Positions 16,354-23,622 of a DNA stretch of 41,471 nt are shown piece after piece. Source of the DNA: an uncultured Bdellovibrionales bacterium. Its GTDB lineage: Bacteria; Bdellovibrionota; Bdellovibrionia; Bdellovibrionales; UBA1609. A program made the translations under genes and the position numbers. The stretch covers positions 1 to 41,471 of the forward strand of contig CALLBC010000073.1 in assembly GCA_938001965.1 (NCBI GenBank). The letters run 5' to 3'. Every line of letters starts with the position of its first letter. The stretch's first letter is position 1. The notes under the pieces are model-generated. The model had not been told where the DNA came from. It made no database searches and saw only the letters and a list, made by a program, of their open reading frames with translations.

Positions 16354-16899
16354 TTACTTTAAGTGCTTGCTTACAATTTTAGTCATTTCAAACATAGAAA
16401 CAACAGCTTTTCCGAAAATCGGCTTTAACTTTGCATCAGCAACAATGTTTCTTCTATTTTTAGGATCTTGAAGGTCATGCTTCTTGATGTACTGCCATAA
16501 TTTTTTAACAACTTGTGTTCTTGGGATTGGTTTAGCACCAACTACTGCAGCAAGTTTGTCAGAAGGCGTTAAAGGCTTCATGAAAGCAGCATTTGGCTTT
16601 CTTTTAGTCTTTTTCTTCTTCTTTTTAGCTACTTTTTTCTTAGCTTTCTTTTTAGTGGCTTTTTTCTTAGCCTTCTTTTTAGTAGCTTTTTTCTTAGCTT
16701 TCTTTTTAGTAGCTTTTTTCTTAGTGGCTTTTTTTCTTGTAGTTTTTTTCTTAGCCTTCTTCTTAGTCTTTCTCTTAGTAGTCTTTTTCTTAGCTACCTT
16801 TTTCTTTTTTTTTGTAGTTTTTCTTTTTGCTACTTTCTTTTTTTTCTTTTTTGTAGCTTTTTTTCTAGTTGCTTTTTTCTTAGCTTTTTTTCTAGCCAT
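16354..16899 (-). CDS. Histone H1-like Lys-rich tail fused to a SWIB domain
   Basis: 181 residues. Residues 1-102 are almost only Lys, Ala, Thr, Arg and Val in short repeats (KKKATKKKAKKK and similar) with no Asp or Glu, like the C-terminal tail of eukaryotic H1 and bacterial H1-like proteins. Residues about 103-181 form a SWIB/MDM2-type domain (FMKPLTPSDKLAAVVGAKPI, VVKKLWQYIKKHDLQDPKNR, LKPIFGKAVVSMFEMTKIVS). SWIB domains are known in Chlamydia and related chromatin-like proteins. The protein should bind DNA non-specifically and compact the nucleoid, with the SWIB part making protein contacts. The repeats in the DNA make the Lys-rich part prone to length changes. It has its own terminator. 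Confidence 0.9.
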   Translation of the reverse strand: MARKKAKKKATRKKATKKKKKKVAKRKTTKKKKKVAKKKTTKRKTKKKAKKKTTRKKATKKKATKKKAKKKATKKKAKKKATKKKAKKKVAKKKKKKTKRKPNAAFMKPLTPSDKLAAVVGAKPIPRTQVVKKLWQYIKKHDLQDPKNRRNIVADAKLKPIFGKAVVSMFEMTKIVSKHLK

Positions 16900-17137
16900 T
16901 ATGTATTCCCCTCTTTTTAATATTAATTATTAATAATTTAATAATAACTCTATTTTTAAAATCATACTTAAATGGAAACAGATGTCCAAAGAAAAATACA
17001 CTTTTTTAAAAAAAAATGCATTTTTTCTTAAAATCCCCCTCTCAAAAGACATTTTTTCCCACCAAAAACTAGGTCTAAAACATGTAAGAATACACGAAAA
17101 TTACGGAGAAAAATAAGTGTCAGCAAAAAGCCACAAC

Positions 17138-18814
17138 CTATTGAATGGTCTTATACTTAAGCCTTTTAGGGATTAGAGTATCCACTCCTAGCCTTTTTTT
17201 CAGGTCTTCTTCATACTCAGAGTAAGTTCCAGTGAACCAATTCACTTTACTGTCTCCTTCAAATGCTAGTGTGTGCGTCGAAACCCGGTCTAAAAACCAC
17301 CTATCATGGCTAATTATAACTGCCGAACCCCCAAAGTTTAGTAAGGCTTCCTCTAGGGCACGCATCGTATTCACATCTAGGTCGTTAGTAGGCTCATCTA
17401 AAAGAATTAAATTCGCCCCTTCTTTCAGCACTTTTGCTAGGTAAACTCGGTTCCTTTCTCCACCGGAAAGGTCCTTCATTTTCTTTTGCTGATCTCCACC
17501 ACTAAAGTTAAACTTGGAAACATAGGCTCTGGAATTAAACTCTTTGCCACCAACTAAAATTGTGTCGTTACCACCAGTGACTTCTTCCCAAATTGTTTTA
17601 TTTGGGTCTATGTCAGCCCTTTTTTGGTCAATATAAGCAAGCTTAACTGTTTTACCCACATTAAACTCACCGCTATCTGGTTTTTCTGCACCTGTGATCA
17701 TATTAAAAAGTGTGGTTTTTCCCACACCATTAGGACCAATCACACCAACAATGGCCCCTTTAGGAATACTAAAGTTAAGATCATCTATTAAAAGACGACC
17801 ATCATAGCCCTTATTAACTCCCTTGGCTTCAATAACAACATCTCCCAACCTTGGGCCGGGAGGAATATATATTTGTAACTCCTTTAATTTATCTTGGCTT
17901 GGCCCTTTAAGTAAGTCTTCATAAGCAGACACACGAGCTTTAGATTTAGCTCTTCTCCCCTTAGGGGCCATCTTTACCCACTCCAATTCCTTCTCTAGAG
18001 TTTTCATTTTTTGACTTTCCGTTTTTTGCTGTTGAGCTAAACGCTTACCCTTGGCGTCTAACCAACCTGAGTAATTACCCTTAAATGGAATACCCTCACC
18101 ACGATCCAGTTCCAAAATCCAACCAGCCACATTATCTAGAAAATAACGATCATGGGTCACAGCAATAACTGTTCCCGGAAAGGTATCCAAAAAGTGTTCA
18201 AGCCAGGCCACAGATTCTGCGTCTAAATGGTTGGTAGGCTCATCAAGCAGTAAAATATCTGGCTCTGACAATAGTAAACGACAAAGAGCCACACGTCTTT
18301 TTTCTCCACCAGACAAATGAGTTATGGCACTATCATCTGGAGGGCACCTAAGGGCCTCCATGGCACGATCAATCTTTTGGTCTACATCCCAGCCATCTAA
18401 ATCTTCAATCTTCTCTTGAACCACACCTTGGCGCTCAATGAGCTTTTCCATTTCACCTGGAGTAATGTTTTCATCACACATTTTCATGCTTAATTCTTGA
18501 AACTCAGTAAGGTAATCACTTAAAGGGCCTAAGGCTTCCATTATGTTTTCTTTAACAGTTTTGCTTTCATCTAACTTGGGCTCCTGCTCGAGGTAGCCCA
18601 CCTTAAAATCTTTAGCCGGAAAGGACTCACCTAAAAACTCATCATCCTTGCCTGCCATTATATTGAGCAAAGACGACTTCCCTGAGCCGTTAAGTCCTAA
18701 AACTCCAATTTTAGCTCCATAAAAATAAGAAAGATAAATATCTTTTAATACATACTTATTAGGAGGATAAACCTTACTCACACCCTTCATTGTATATATG
18801 ATTTCTTCAGCCAT
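17138..18814 (-). CDS. ettA: Energy-dependent translational throttle protein EttA (ABC-F)
   Basis: 558 residues. A soluble ABC-F ATPase that binds the ribosomal E site and gates early elongation according to ATP/ADP. Two ABC cassettes: Walker A GLNGSGKSS and GPNGVGKTT, signatures LSGGEKRR and LSGGERNR, Walker B LLLDEPTNHLD and LILLDEPTNDLD. The inter-cassette linker and 'arm' carry KMAPKGRRAKSKARVSAYEDL, typical of EttA. There are no membrane segments. Length matches EttA (about 555). The start ATG follows GAGAGG. Confidence 0.95.
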   Translation of the reverse strand: MAEEIIYTMKGVSKVYPPNKYVLKDIYLSYFYGAKIGVLGLNGSGKSSLLNIMAGKDDEFLGESFPAKDFKVGYLEQEPKLDESKTVKENIMEALGPLSDYLTEFQELSMKMCDENITPGEMEKLIERQGVVQEKIEDLDGWDVDQKIDRAMEALRCPPDDSAITHLSGGEKRRVALCRLLLSEPDILLLDEPTNHLDAESVAWLEHFLDTFPGTVIAVTHDRYFLDNVAGWILELDRGEGIPFKGNYSGWLDAKGKRLAQQQKTESQKMKTLEKELEWVKMAPKGRRAKSKARVSAYEDLLKGPSQDKLKELQIYIPPGPRLGDVVIEAKGVNKGYDGRLLIDDLNFSIPKGAIVGVIGPNGVGKTTLFNMITGAEKPDSGEFNVGKTVKLAYIDQKRADIDPNKTIWEEVTGGNDTILVGGKEFNSRAYVSKFNFSGGDQQKKMKDLSGGERNRVYLAKVLKEGANLILLDEPTNDLDVNTMRALEEALLNFGGSAVIISHDRWFLDRVSTHTLAFEGDSKVNWFTGTYSEYEEDLKKRLGVDTLIPKRLKYKTIQ

Positions 18815-18977
18815 AATTTACCTCTCATTGTTTAATAATTATTTACTAAGTTAAAAGAGCTTAAAAAAAGATCATCTTTAACAGGAGTGCACTTAGAATA
18901 CATCCCTAACATAGTTATTTCTTGTACATAACTCTTTTTGTCTTGTCAAAAAACTCAATTTCATCTTTAAATAGCAC

Positions 18978-19154
18978 ATGGATAAAAAAAACTTAAAAAA
19001 CTTTGACCAGATAAGCTCAAGACTCAAGGATGCTCTGCAAGAATTTGAAAGCATTAAAAAGTCTGCGCCTCAAAGTAAATCCTTCTTCAACGAAGATGTA
19101 GCTCAAAAGGAGCTCATAAAAAAAATTAAGTCCTTGATTAATGATCTTTCATAA
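18978..19154 (+). CDS. Small (58-residue) helical protein
   Basis: ATG at 18978, TAA at 19152-19154. The product begins MDKKNLKNFDQISSRLKDAL, continues QEFESIKKSAPQSKSFFNED and ends VAQKELIKKIKSLINDLS. It is charged, with two amphipathic helices. It lies 15 bases before the CAP lipoprotein gene on the same strand and fills an otherwise empty gap after ettA. No strong Shine-Dalgarno is seen, which lowers confidence. Family not recognised. Confidence 0.5.
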   Translation: MDKKNLKNFDQISSRLKDALQEFESIKKSAPQSKSFFNEDVAQKELIKKIKSLINDLS

Positions 19155-19169
19155 ATACATACTATTTAG

Positions 19170-19673
19170 ATGAAATTATGTATTACTCCCATATTAGCTT
19201 TATGCTTAACTGCTTGTAGTAGTAAAAAAATAACTGTTATAAAAGTTAAAACTCATAAAAAGCATTCATATAGCAAAATCGGTATAAATAAAAACGACTG
19301 CCTTACAATGGGCAAACAGGAGTGCGAACTGTTTAAGCTGGTTAACAACTTACGCACAAACAAAGGCATCAACCCTTTAATTGCCGTTGAAAACTGCATA
19401 ACAGCAGCCAGGCACCACTCCTTACAAATGAAAAGTAATAATAAGCTCACTCACGATGGTAAGGTGGAAACTTGGGCCAATCGGATACAACGTTTTGGAG
19501 CTATTGGTCAGCAAATGGCTGAAAATATAGCCTTAGCCTCATCAGCAGATAAGGCCGTTGAGCTACTGCTGACATCTGCCGAACATAAAGCTAACATGCT
19601 CAACCCAGTCTTTACCCATACAGGCATAGGCCATAACGCTCGTTATTGGACTCAGTGTTTTTTAGAAATTTAA
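19170..19673 (+). CDS. CAP/SCP-domain lipoprotein
   Basis: 167 residues. Signal peptide with lipobox LALCLTAC (C16), then SSKK. A CAP (cysteine-rich secretory protein, antigen 5, PR-1) domain spans about residues 53-163: LFKLVNNLRTNKGINPL, ITAARHHSLQM, LTHDGKVETWANRIQRFG, MAENIALASS, LTSAEHKANMLNPVFTHTGIG. The conserved His and Glu of the CAP cavity (ARHHS, MAEN, AEHKANML) are present. Bacterial CAP proteins are extracellular or envelope-bound and bind lipids or other ligands; the function here is unknown. It converges with bolA five bases downstream. Confidence 0.9.
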   Translation: MKLCITPILALCLTACSSKKITVIKVKTHKKHSYSKIGINKNDCLTMGKQECELFKLVNNLRTNKGINPLIAVENCITAARHHSLQMKSNNKLTHDGKVETWANRIQRFGAIGQQMAENIALASSADKAVELLLTSAEHKANMLNPVFTHTGIGHNARYWTQCFLEI

Positions 19674-19678
19674 ATTAA

Positions 19679-19987
19679 CTATTTTTTGTGGGAACAATCA
19701 GGGCTATTTAGGTTCATATTGTCTTTATTTTTTTGCCATTCATTTGTTGAGTACAACTTTAATGCTAAAGCATGTAACCCACTTTGCAACTCAGACTCTA
19801 ATAATTTATAAACAAGCTGATGGCGCTCTACCCTTGAAAGGCTATCAAATTTATCAGAAACGGCCACTAACTTAAAGTGTGTTTCACGCCCCGGAGGCCC
19901 CTGGTGCATGTCTGACTCATTAACCACCTCAAGATGGCTGGGAGCCAAACTCATATTAATAATTTCTGTAATTTTTTGTTCACGCAT
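19679..19987 (-). CDS. bolA: BolA family protein
   Basis: 102 residues. The BolA fold is recognised by VVNESDMHQGPPGRETHFKL, then AVSDKFDSLSRVERHQLVYK (the helix-turn-helix-like core with RVERH), then GLHALALKLYSTNEW. BolA proteins bind monothiol glutaredoxins with an Fe-S cluster and affect envelope and stress responses. The C-terminal tail (NLNSPDCSHKK) extends past the domain. The start ATG lies 6 bases after the stop of the upstream exported nuclease-like gene, so they are probably cotranscribed, an unusual pairing. Confidence 0.93.
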   Translation of the reverse strand: MREQKITEIINMSLAPSHLEVVNESDMHQGPPGRETHFKLVAVSDKFDSLSRVERHQLVYKLLESELQSGLHALALKLYSTNEWQKNKDNMNLNSPDCSHKK

Positions 19988-19993
19988 TTTTTT

Positions 19994-20599
19994 TTATTTT
20001 TGAACGCTCTTAACAAATCTTCTAAAACGAGATAATTGACCGCGGGCTTTACCAAGTCGTCTTGGGTTAATCTTTACTTCACCAACAGTAACTACTTTAC
20101 AGGTTTCGATCTCACCAATAACTATATCTAACTCACCAATGCGGTTTGAGCCCTTACCACCAGAATAAGCCACAGAACCTGTAATGTAATATTTTGAGGT
20201 ATCTAGGTTTTTTTTAAGTTCAAGTAAGGCTAGGATTTCTAAAACTTGTCCTTCATCATCAAAATCAAAATCCATGGCTTCATAGTTTTCTAAAATTAAA
20301 TTATAGTGATCGCTCTTAGCCCAACCACCACTAGCTCCGCCAGGAGATGAACCTTTAAATATTCCCCAAAGCTTTCTTAGTGTTTCACGAGAGATTTCAT
20401 ATTCGTAATCAAAACCTCTTTGCACACCACCTGTACGGCTGTAGGTAATGTACTGTAAGTCTTCACTAAAGAAATCTGAGATTTTATTGGTTTGGCAATG
20501 CTCTGGAACAGTTTGATCATTTCTTAGGTGTTCAACATGAGTACCAGCAAAAACAGAAGAAGATAATATAAACGACAATAATACTAGTAGATTTTTCAC
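19994..20599 (-). CDS. Exported protein with PD-(D/E)XK nuclease-like motif
   Basis: 201 residues from a GTG start at 20599 (GGGGG 6 bases upstream). Signal peptide MKNLLVLLSFILSSSVFAG. The C-terminal part has the order expected of a PD-(D/E)XK nuclease core: RIGELDIVIG (E156, D158), then a strand VVTVGEVKIN with E174 and K176, then a helix LGKARGQLSRFRRFV carrying the Q-containing motif often seen after the core. Upstream GSVAYSGGKGSN may be the preceding strand and loop. If real, it is a secreted or periplasmic DNase-like protein, plausible for a predator or DNA scavenger. This is inferred from motif order only. Disulfide partners could be C35 and C167. Confidence 0.75.
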   Translation of the reverse strand: MKNLLVLLSFILSSSVFAGTHVEHLRNDQTVPEHCQTNKISDFFSEDLQYITYSRTGGVQRGFDYEYEISRETLRKLWGIFKGSSPGGASGGWAKSDHYNLILENYEAMDFDFDDEGQVLEILALLELKKNLDTSKYYITGSVAYSGGKGSNRIGELDIVIGEIETCKVVTVGEVKINPRRLGKARGQLSRFRRFVKSVQK

Positions 20600-20635
20600 A
20601 CCACACCCCCATGCAAGTTACGAATAACTATATGC

Positions 20636-20667
20636 TTTATTCATATGATAGCAAGAGAATGAATAAA
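20636..20667. repeat. Inverted repeat between TSUP and nuclease-like genes
   Basis: Perfect 9-base arms TTTATTCAT (20636-20644) and ATGAATAAA (20659-20667) separated by 14 bases, about 40 bases before the GTG of the exported nuclease-like gene. It has no U-tract, so an operator is as likely as a weak hairpin. Confidence 0.4.
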
Positions 20668-20719
20668 ACTAATTGAATTCTATTAAAAATGTCATTTTAT
20701 TTAAGATTTATAATGTAAC

Positions 20720-21484
20720 TTATGACAAAAAAGTTTTTATAGAAAGTACAATTAATAAAACAATAAGGATCACTCCTCTAGTCTTCCTACTCAGTAAATG
20801 TTGGATTTTGCGCCCAAAAAAAGATGTGGAAACAGCACCTAAAACAAGAGGAAATGTATAATCTTGAATATGGGGCAGCACAGTATGTGCATCATTTTTT
20901 AACAAATAAGCTAAGCAAGCAAAAAAGGTGGTAAAAACCATGATCCCATTTGATGTTGGAGAAATTTTATCATCATCTACCCAAAAAATACCCACTAACA
21001 TTAAGCTTAAAATAAGCCCTGACCCGATACCTAGTAAGCCTGATAGTACACCTGCAATCAGGGATAAGAATCCATAAAAATAAAGCTTAGAAGGGCTAGT
21101 GGCTACGACAGAACCCTTTTCTTTTTTAAAGACTTTAAATATATTTAAAAGCCCCCAAAACAGTAAAACACTGGCAAGTGTTAGCCTTAAATCATCATTA
21201 CTAAAGTAAGGACTAATAAAAAATGCCGCAACACCTGAACCTACAGCTGTTAATGGGCCAAATAAAAAAACAGCTTTTAAATTAACCTTCCCACTTCTCA
21301 AAAAAGAGATGGTATTGATTGTTACTATAATTAATATGGCAGCCAGAGATACAAATACTGACTCTTTTCGACTTAAATCTGTGAACAATGGTAAAAGAGG
21401 GACTATTAAAATCCCTCCACCTAAACCTAAAATACTTGAAATTAGCCCAACGACACAGCCAAGAGCTAATGTGGCTAAAAACAT
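20720..21484 (-). CDS. TSUP (TauE/SafE) family membrane transporter
   Basis: 254 residues and about eight membrane segments. The N-terminal LGCVVGLISSILGLGGGILIVPLL and the matching second-half motif LIAGVLSGLLGIGSGLILSLML are the two glycine-rich repeats that define the TSUP family (DUF81). Members move sulfite, sulfoacetate or other organosulfur anions across the inner membrane; the substrate cannot be told here. The ATG starts three bases after the stop of the zinc-ribbon gene, so they share a transcript. Confidence 0.92.
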   Translation of the reverse strand: MFLATLALGCVVGLISSILGLGGGILIVPLLPLFTDLSRKESVFVSLAAILIIVTINTISFLRSGKVNLKAVFLFGPLTAVGSGVAAFFISPYFSNDDLRLTLASVLLFWGLLNIFKVFKKEKGSVVATSPSKLYFYGFLSLIAGVLSGLLGIGSGLILSLMLVGIFWVDDDKISPTSNGIMVFTTFFACLAYLLKNDAHTVLPHIQDYTFPLVLGAVSTSFFGRKIQHLLSRKTRGVILIVLLIVLSIKTFLS

Positions 21485-21487
21485 TAA

Positions 21488-21937
21488 TTATGTACGATTA
21501 TGAACAAGTAGACGGATGGCATCTATAAAAACAACTTCAATTTTTCCTGAAGTTACAGACTTAATAAAACCAACACCAAACTTAACATGGTCAATACAGG
21601 TGTCTGGCTCATAAGAGCTTGTCATTTTATATGCGCTCTTGCCGTCCATACCAATTTTTTCGTTAAACATATTCCATGCACTTTCTGCAGATGACCTTAA
21701 AGAGGCTTTTTTACTGCGACCACGAGTTGATAAACTTGGTAATTTATAAGTCTTTTTACTTCCACAAATTTCGCACTCAAGCTTTGCAGAATCCTCAGCT
21801 GAATGAGCAAGCACAACATGAAAAGTCTCTTTGTCACATTTTTTACAGTCGTAATAAAAGTTTGTTGCTACTTTTGGTAGTATGTAATTTTCAACAGGTT
21901 TGTCTTCTTTTGCTGCCTTAGCTGCTTTTTTGGCCAT
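21488..21937 (-). CDS. Zinc-ribbon protein with C-terminal CarD/Tudor-like segment
   Basis: 149 residues. The N-terminus is Lys/Ala-rich (MAKKAAKAAKED). A four-Cys zinc ribbon follows (YDCKKCDKETF at about 29-39 and LECEICGSKKTY at about 54-65), then a basic Ser/Arg linker. The C-terminal IDHVKFGVGFIKSVTSGKIEVVFIDAIRLLVHN has the shape of the small SH3/Tudor-like barrel seen in CarD and UvrD tails (HxKFGxGxV...KIxVxF). It is probably a nucleic-acid or RNA-polymerase-associated factor, by inference. AGGA lies 6 bases before the ATG. Confidence 0.8.
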   Translation of the reverse strand: MAKKAAKAAKEDKPVENYILPKVATNFYYDCKKCDKETFHVVLAHSAEDSAKLECEICGSKKTYKLPSLSTRGRSKKASLRSSAESAWNMFNEKIGMDGKSAYKMTSSYEPDTCIDHVKFGVGFIKSVTSGKIEVVFIDAIRLLVHNRT

Positions 21938-21988
21938 AACACGTCCTAACTGGTGGTTTTTAAAGTGTGAACATCATAACATATTGAC

Positions 21989-22876
21989 TCATCTTGGCAA
22001 GTAGATTGAAAGACTATCTTTAGTATCAGTGCTTCGCAGCTCAGATGGACGCAAATAAAATGGCCCCTCCCCCACTTCTATGAGTCTTTGTAGCAATTTT
22101 AAGCTTTCAGATTGTGTTCTCACAACTGATACTTTGCTTACTTTATACCTACTTTCAAAGTTTTCGCTCATACTCTTCTTGAAAAACACTTCCCAGTAAT
22201 GAGGATCCACAGTTAGTCGGTAAGTGAGGGTCTCTGCATAGTCATGAACTGGCGTATAGGATGTAAGAATTTCAAACTCACCATAATGGGAGTGCAGCCT
22301 CAACGCCGGGCTTGTCCACTGAGTCATCCCACAGCAAACTTCAATATTTGCATACCACAAAGCAAAGGCCTTGGTTAAAAAACCGAGTCCGTAATACTTA
22401 TTTTCCTTACTGATCATTGAATTTATAGAGCATAGATTATGAGCCACCCATTCTTTTTTTGCCATTGTGGGAATAATAATAAACAGGGATATGGGCACCC
22501 ATTCTTGCTCTGGAGTGAGTGATTTATAAACAGATCGCATCTCATCGGTCATTTTACTTTGTCTAATGGCAAAACCAGCCACATAACCTGGCATAATCGC
22601 ACAATCATAAAACACCCATCTCGGCATGGGCATTTCTGATTTTTCAAAGGCCTTATGCTCCAACTCTAATATTAAATTTGCAAAGCCCACATCCGCCATT
22701 TTAAGTGGGTTTTTCCTGATAACATCTTCTTTAAACCAATCGAGCTGAAAGCGAGACCCCGGTTGTTTAATTTTATTATCTGGGCGCACAAAAACATAGG
22801 GCTTAATATCCCCTGTGTTTAACCATTCCAGTTTAGTAGCATCATCAATAAGTTCATCAAGCGGGAGTATGGACAT
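21989..22876 (-). CDS. Hypothetical cytosolic protein, possible GNAT-like fold
   Basis: 295 residues, no signal peptide. The middle (residues about 75-215) has hydrophobic strands and a helix-plus-strand order WVPISLFIIIPTMAKKEW, YGLGFLTKAFALWYANIEVC, TSPALRLHSHYGEFEIL. This loosely recalls an acyltransferase (GNAT) core, but the usual acetyl-CoA loop is not recognisable, so I give no function. No Shine-Dalgarno is present; TAAAAT lies 6 bases before the ATG, compatible with a leaderless transcript. Confidence 0.7.
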   Translation of the reverse strand: MSILPLDELIDDATKLEWLNTGDIKPYVFVRPDNKIKQPGSRFQLDWFKEDVIRKNPLKMADVGFANLILELEHKAFEKSEMPMPRWVFYDCAIMPGYVAGFAIRQSKMTDEMRSVYKSLTPEQEWVPISLFIIIPTMAKKEWVAHNLCSINSMISKENKYYGLGFLTKAFALWYANIEVCCGMTQWTSPALRLHSHYGEFEILTSYTPVHDYAETLTYRLTVDPHYWEVFFKKSMSENFESRYKVSKVSVVRTQSESLKLLQRLIEVGEGPFYLRPSELRSTDTKDSLSIYLPR

Positions 22877-22907
22877 ACTTATATTTTAAGTGAAAATTAA
22901 AAATTTA

Positions 22908-22955
22908 TGTAGTCTAGTTAGGCCGTAATGAGCATAACGAATGTTAGGCCGATAT
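22908..22955. repeat. 48-bp direct repeat, copy 1
   Basis: Begins TGTAGTCTAGTTAGGCCG and ends ATGTTAGGCCGATAT. It is identical to the copy at 23022-23069 except for one base (A versus G in GCATARCGAA). Each copy contains GGCC-G-TAA...TTA-GGCC, which can fold into a small hairpin with GAGCATAGCGAA-like loop sequence, as in REP-type intergenic elements. Confidence 0.85.
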
Positions 22956-22964
22956 AAATAAGCT

Positions 22965-23014
22965 TTCAACTTGTAGCGCATCTGTCCCCATTGGACAGTG
23001 CGATGCCTGTTGAA
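22965..23014. repeat. Imperfect hairpin between the two 48-bp repeats
   Basis: TTCAAC (22965-22970) pairs with GTTGAA (23009-23014). Inside it, CGCA (22977-22980) pairs with TGCG (22999-23002), and CTGTCC (22982-22987) with GGACAG (22993-22998), leaving a 5-base loop. No U-tract follows, so it is not a standard terminator. Confidence 0.6.
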
Positions 23015-23021
23015 GTTCATT

Positions 23022-23069
23022 TGTAGTCTAGTTAGGCCGTAATGAGCATAGCGAATGTTAGGCCGATAT
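23022..23069. repeat. 48-bp direct repeat, copy 2
   Basis: Second copy of the 22908-22955 repeat, one mismatch. It ends 3 bases before the stop codon of the LOG-family gene (minus strand), so it lies in that gene's 3' untranslated region. Confidence 0.85.
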
Positions 23070-23072
23070 GGA

Positions 23073-23612
23073 TTATTTTTTACTTAACGAACCTAAAACT
23101 TCATTTAACTTTTCAACTGTATTCACTACAGTGTATAAATCATTTAGGTTTTGCAAAATCATTCTTTGCTCGAAAAGCAACTCAAGATACTCTAAAAAGC
23201 CCGACCAGTAATCATAGCAATTATAAATTATTATTGGCTTGTCATGCTCACCCAACTGCTTTGCAGCCAAAGCACCGACGCACTCATCTAAAGTGCCAAT
23301 ACCACCTGGCAAAACTAAAATGACTTCACCCTCATCAATTAACTTTTGTTTGCGCTCAGCCAGTGTTTCGCAAATAACCAACTCTGACAACCCCTCAGGC
23401 TTTGACTCTTTTTGGTCCAAATTTTTAGTTATAATCCCCTTAACAGTGCCACCAGCCTTAATGGCTTCGCCAGCAACAACACCCATCAAACCAAGATCTG
23501 ATCCACCAAATATTAATTTATACTTGGCTAAGGATCGACCAACTAAATTAGCCTCTGAATAAAAAACAGGGGCTAATTTATCACTGGCACTGCAAAAAAA
23601 TGAAATCTTCAT
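23073..23612 (-). CDS. LOG family protein (TIGR00730-type nucleotide phosphoribohydrolase)
   Basis: 179 residues, Rossmann-like. LIFGGSDLGLMGVVAGEAIKAGG (about 33-55) and the signature LPGGIGTLDECVGALAAKQL (about 100-119) are the LOG/lysine-decarboxylase-like motifs. ETLAERKQKLID precedes the second, as in the family. Biochemically characterised members cleave cytokinin riboside 5'-monophosphates or AMP-like nucleotides. In bacteria the role is usually unknown. It follows fumC with a 10-base gap, so it is likely cotranscribed. Its 3' end runs into the 48-bp repeat. Confidence 0.9.
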   Translation of the reverse strand: MKISFFCSASDKLAPVFYSEANLVGRSLAKYKLIFGGSDLGLMGVVAGEAIKAGGTVKGIITKNLDQKESKPEGLSELVICETLAERKQKLIDEGEVILVLPGGIGTLDECVGALAAKQLGEHDKPIIIYNCYDYWSGFLEYLELLFEQRMILQNLNDLYTVVNTVEKLNEVLGSLSKK

Positions 23613-23622
23613 ACAATAAAAC

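Noticed and set aside
16484-16933. 149-codon ORF on the plus strand rich in Phe/Leu
   Set aside because: It is the exact antisense of the Lys-rich repeats; AAA/AAG codons read backwards as Phe/Leu. No ribosome-binding site.
22908-23069. Attachment site of an integrated element
   Set aside because: Direct repeats enclose only 66 bases with no integrase or tRNA; a REP-like repeat is simpler.
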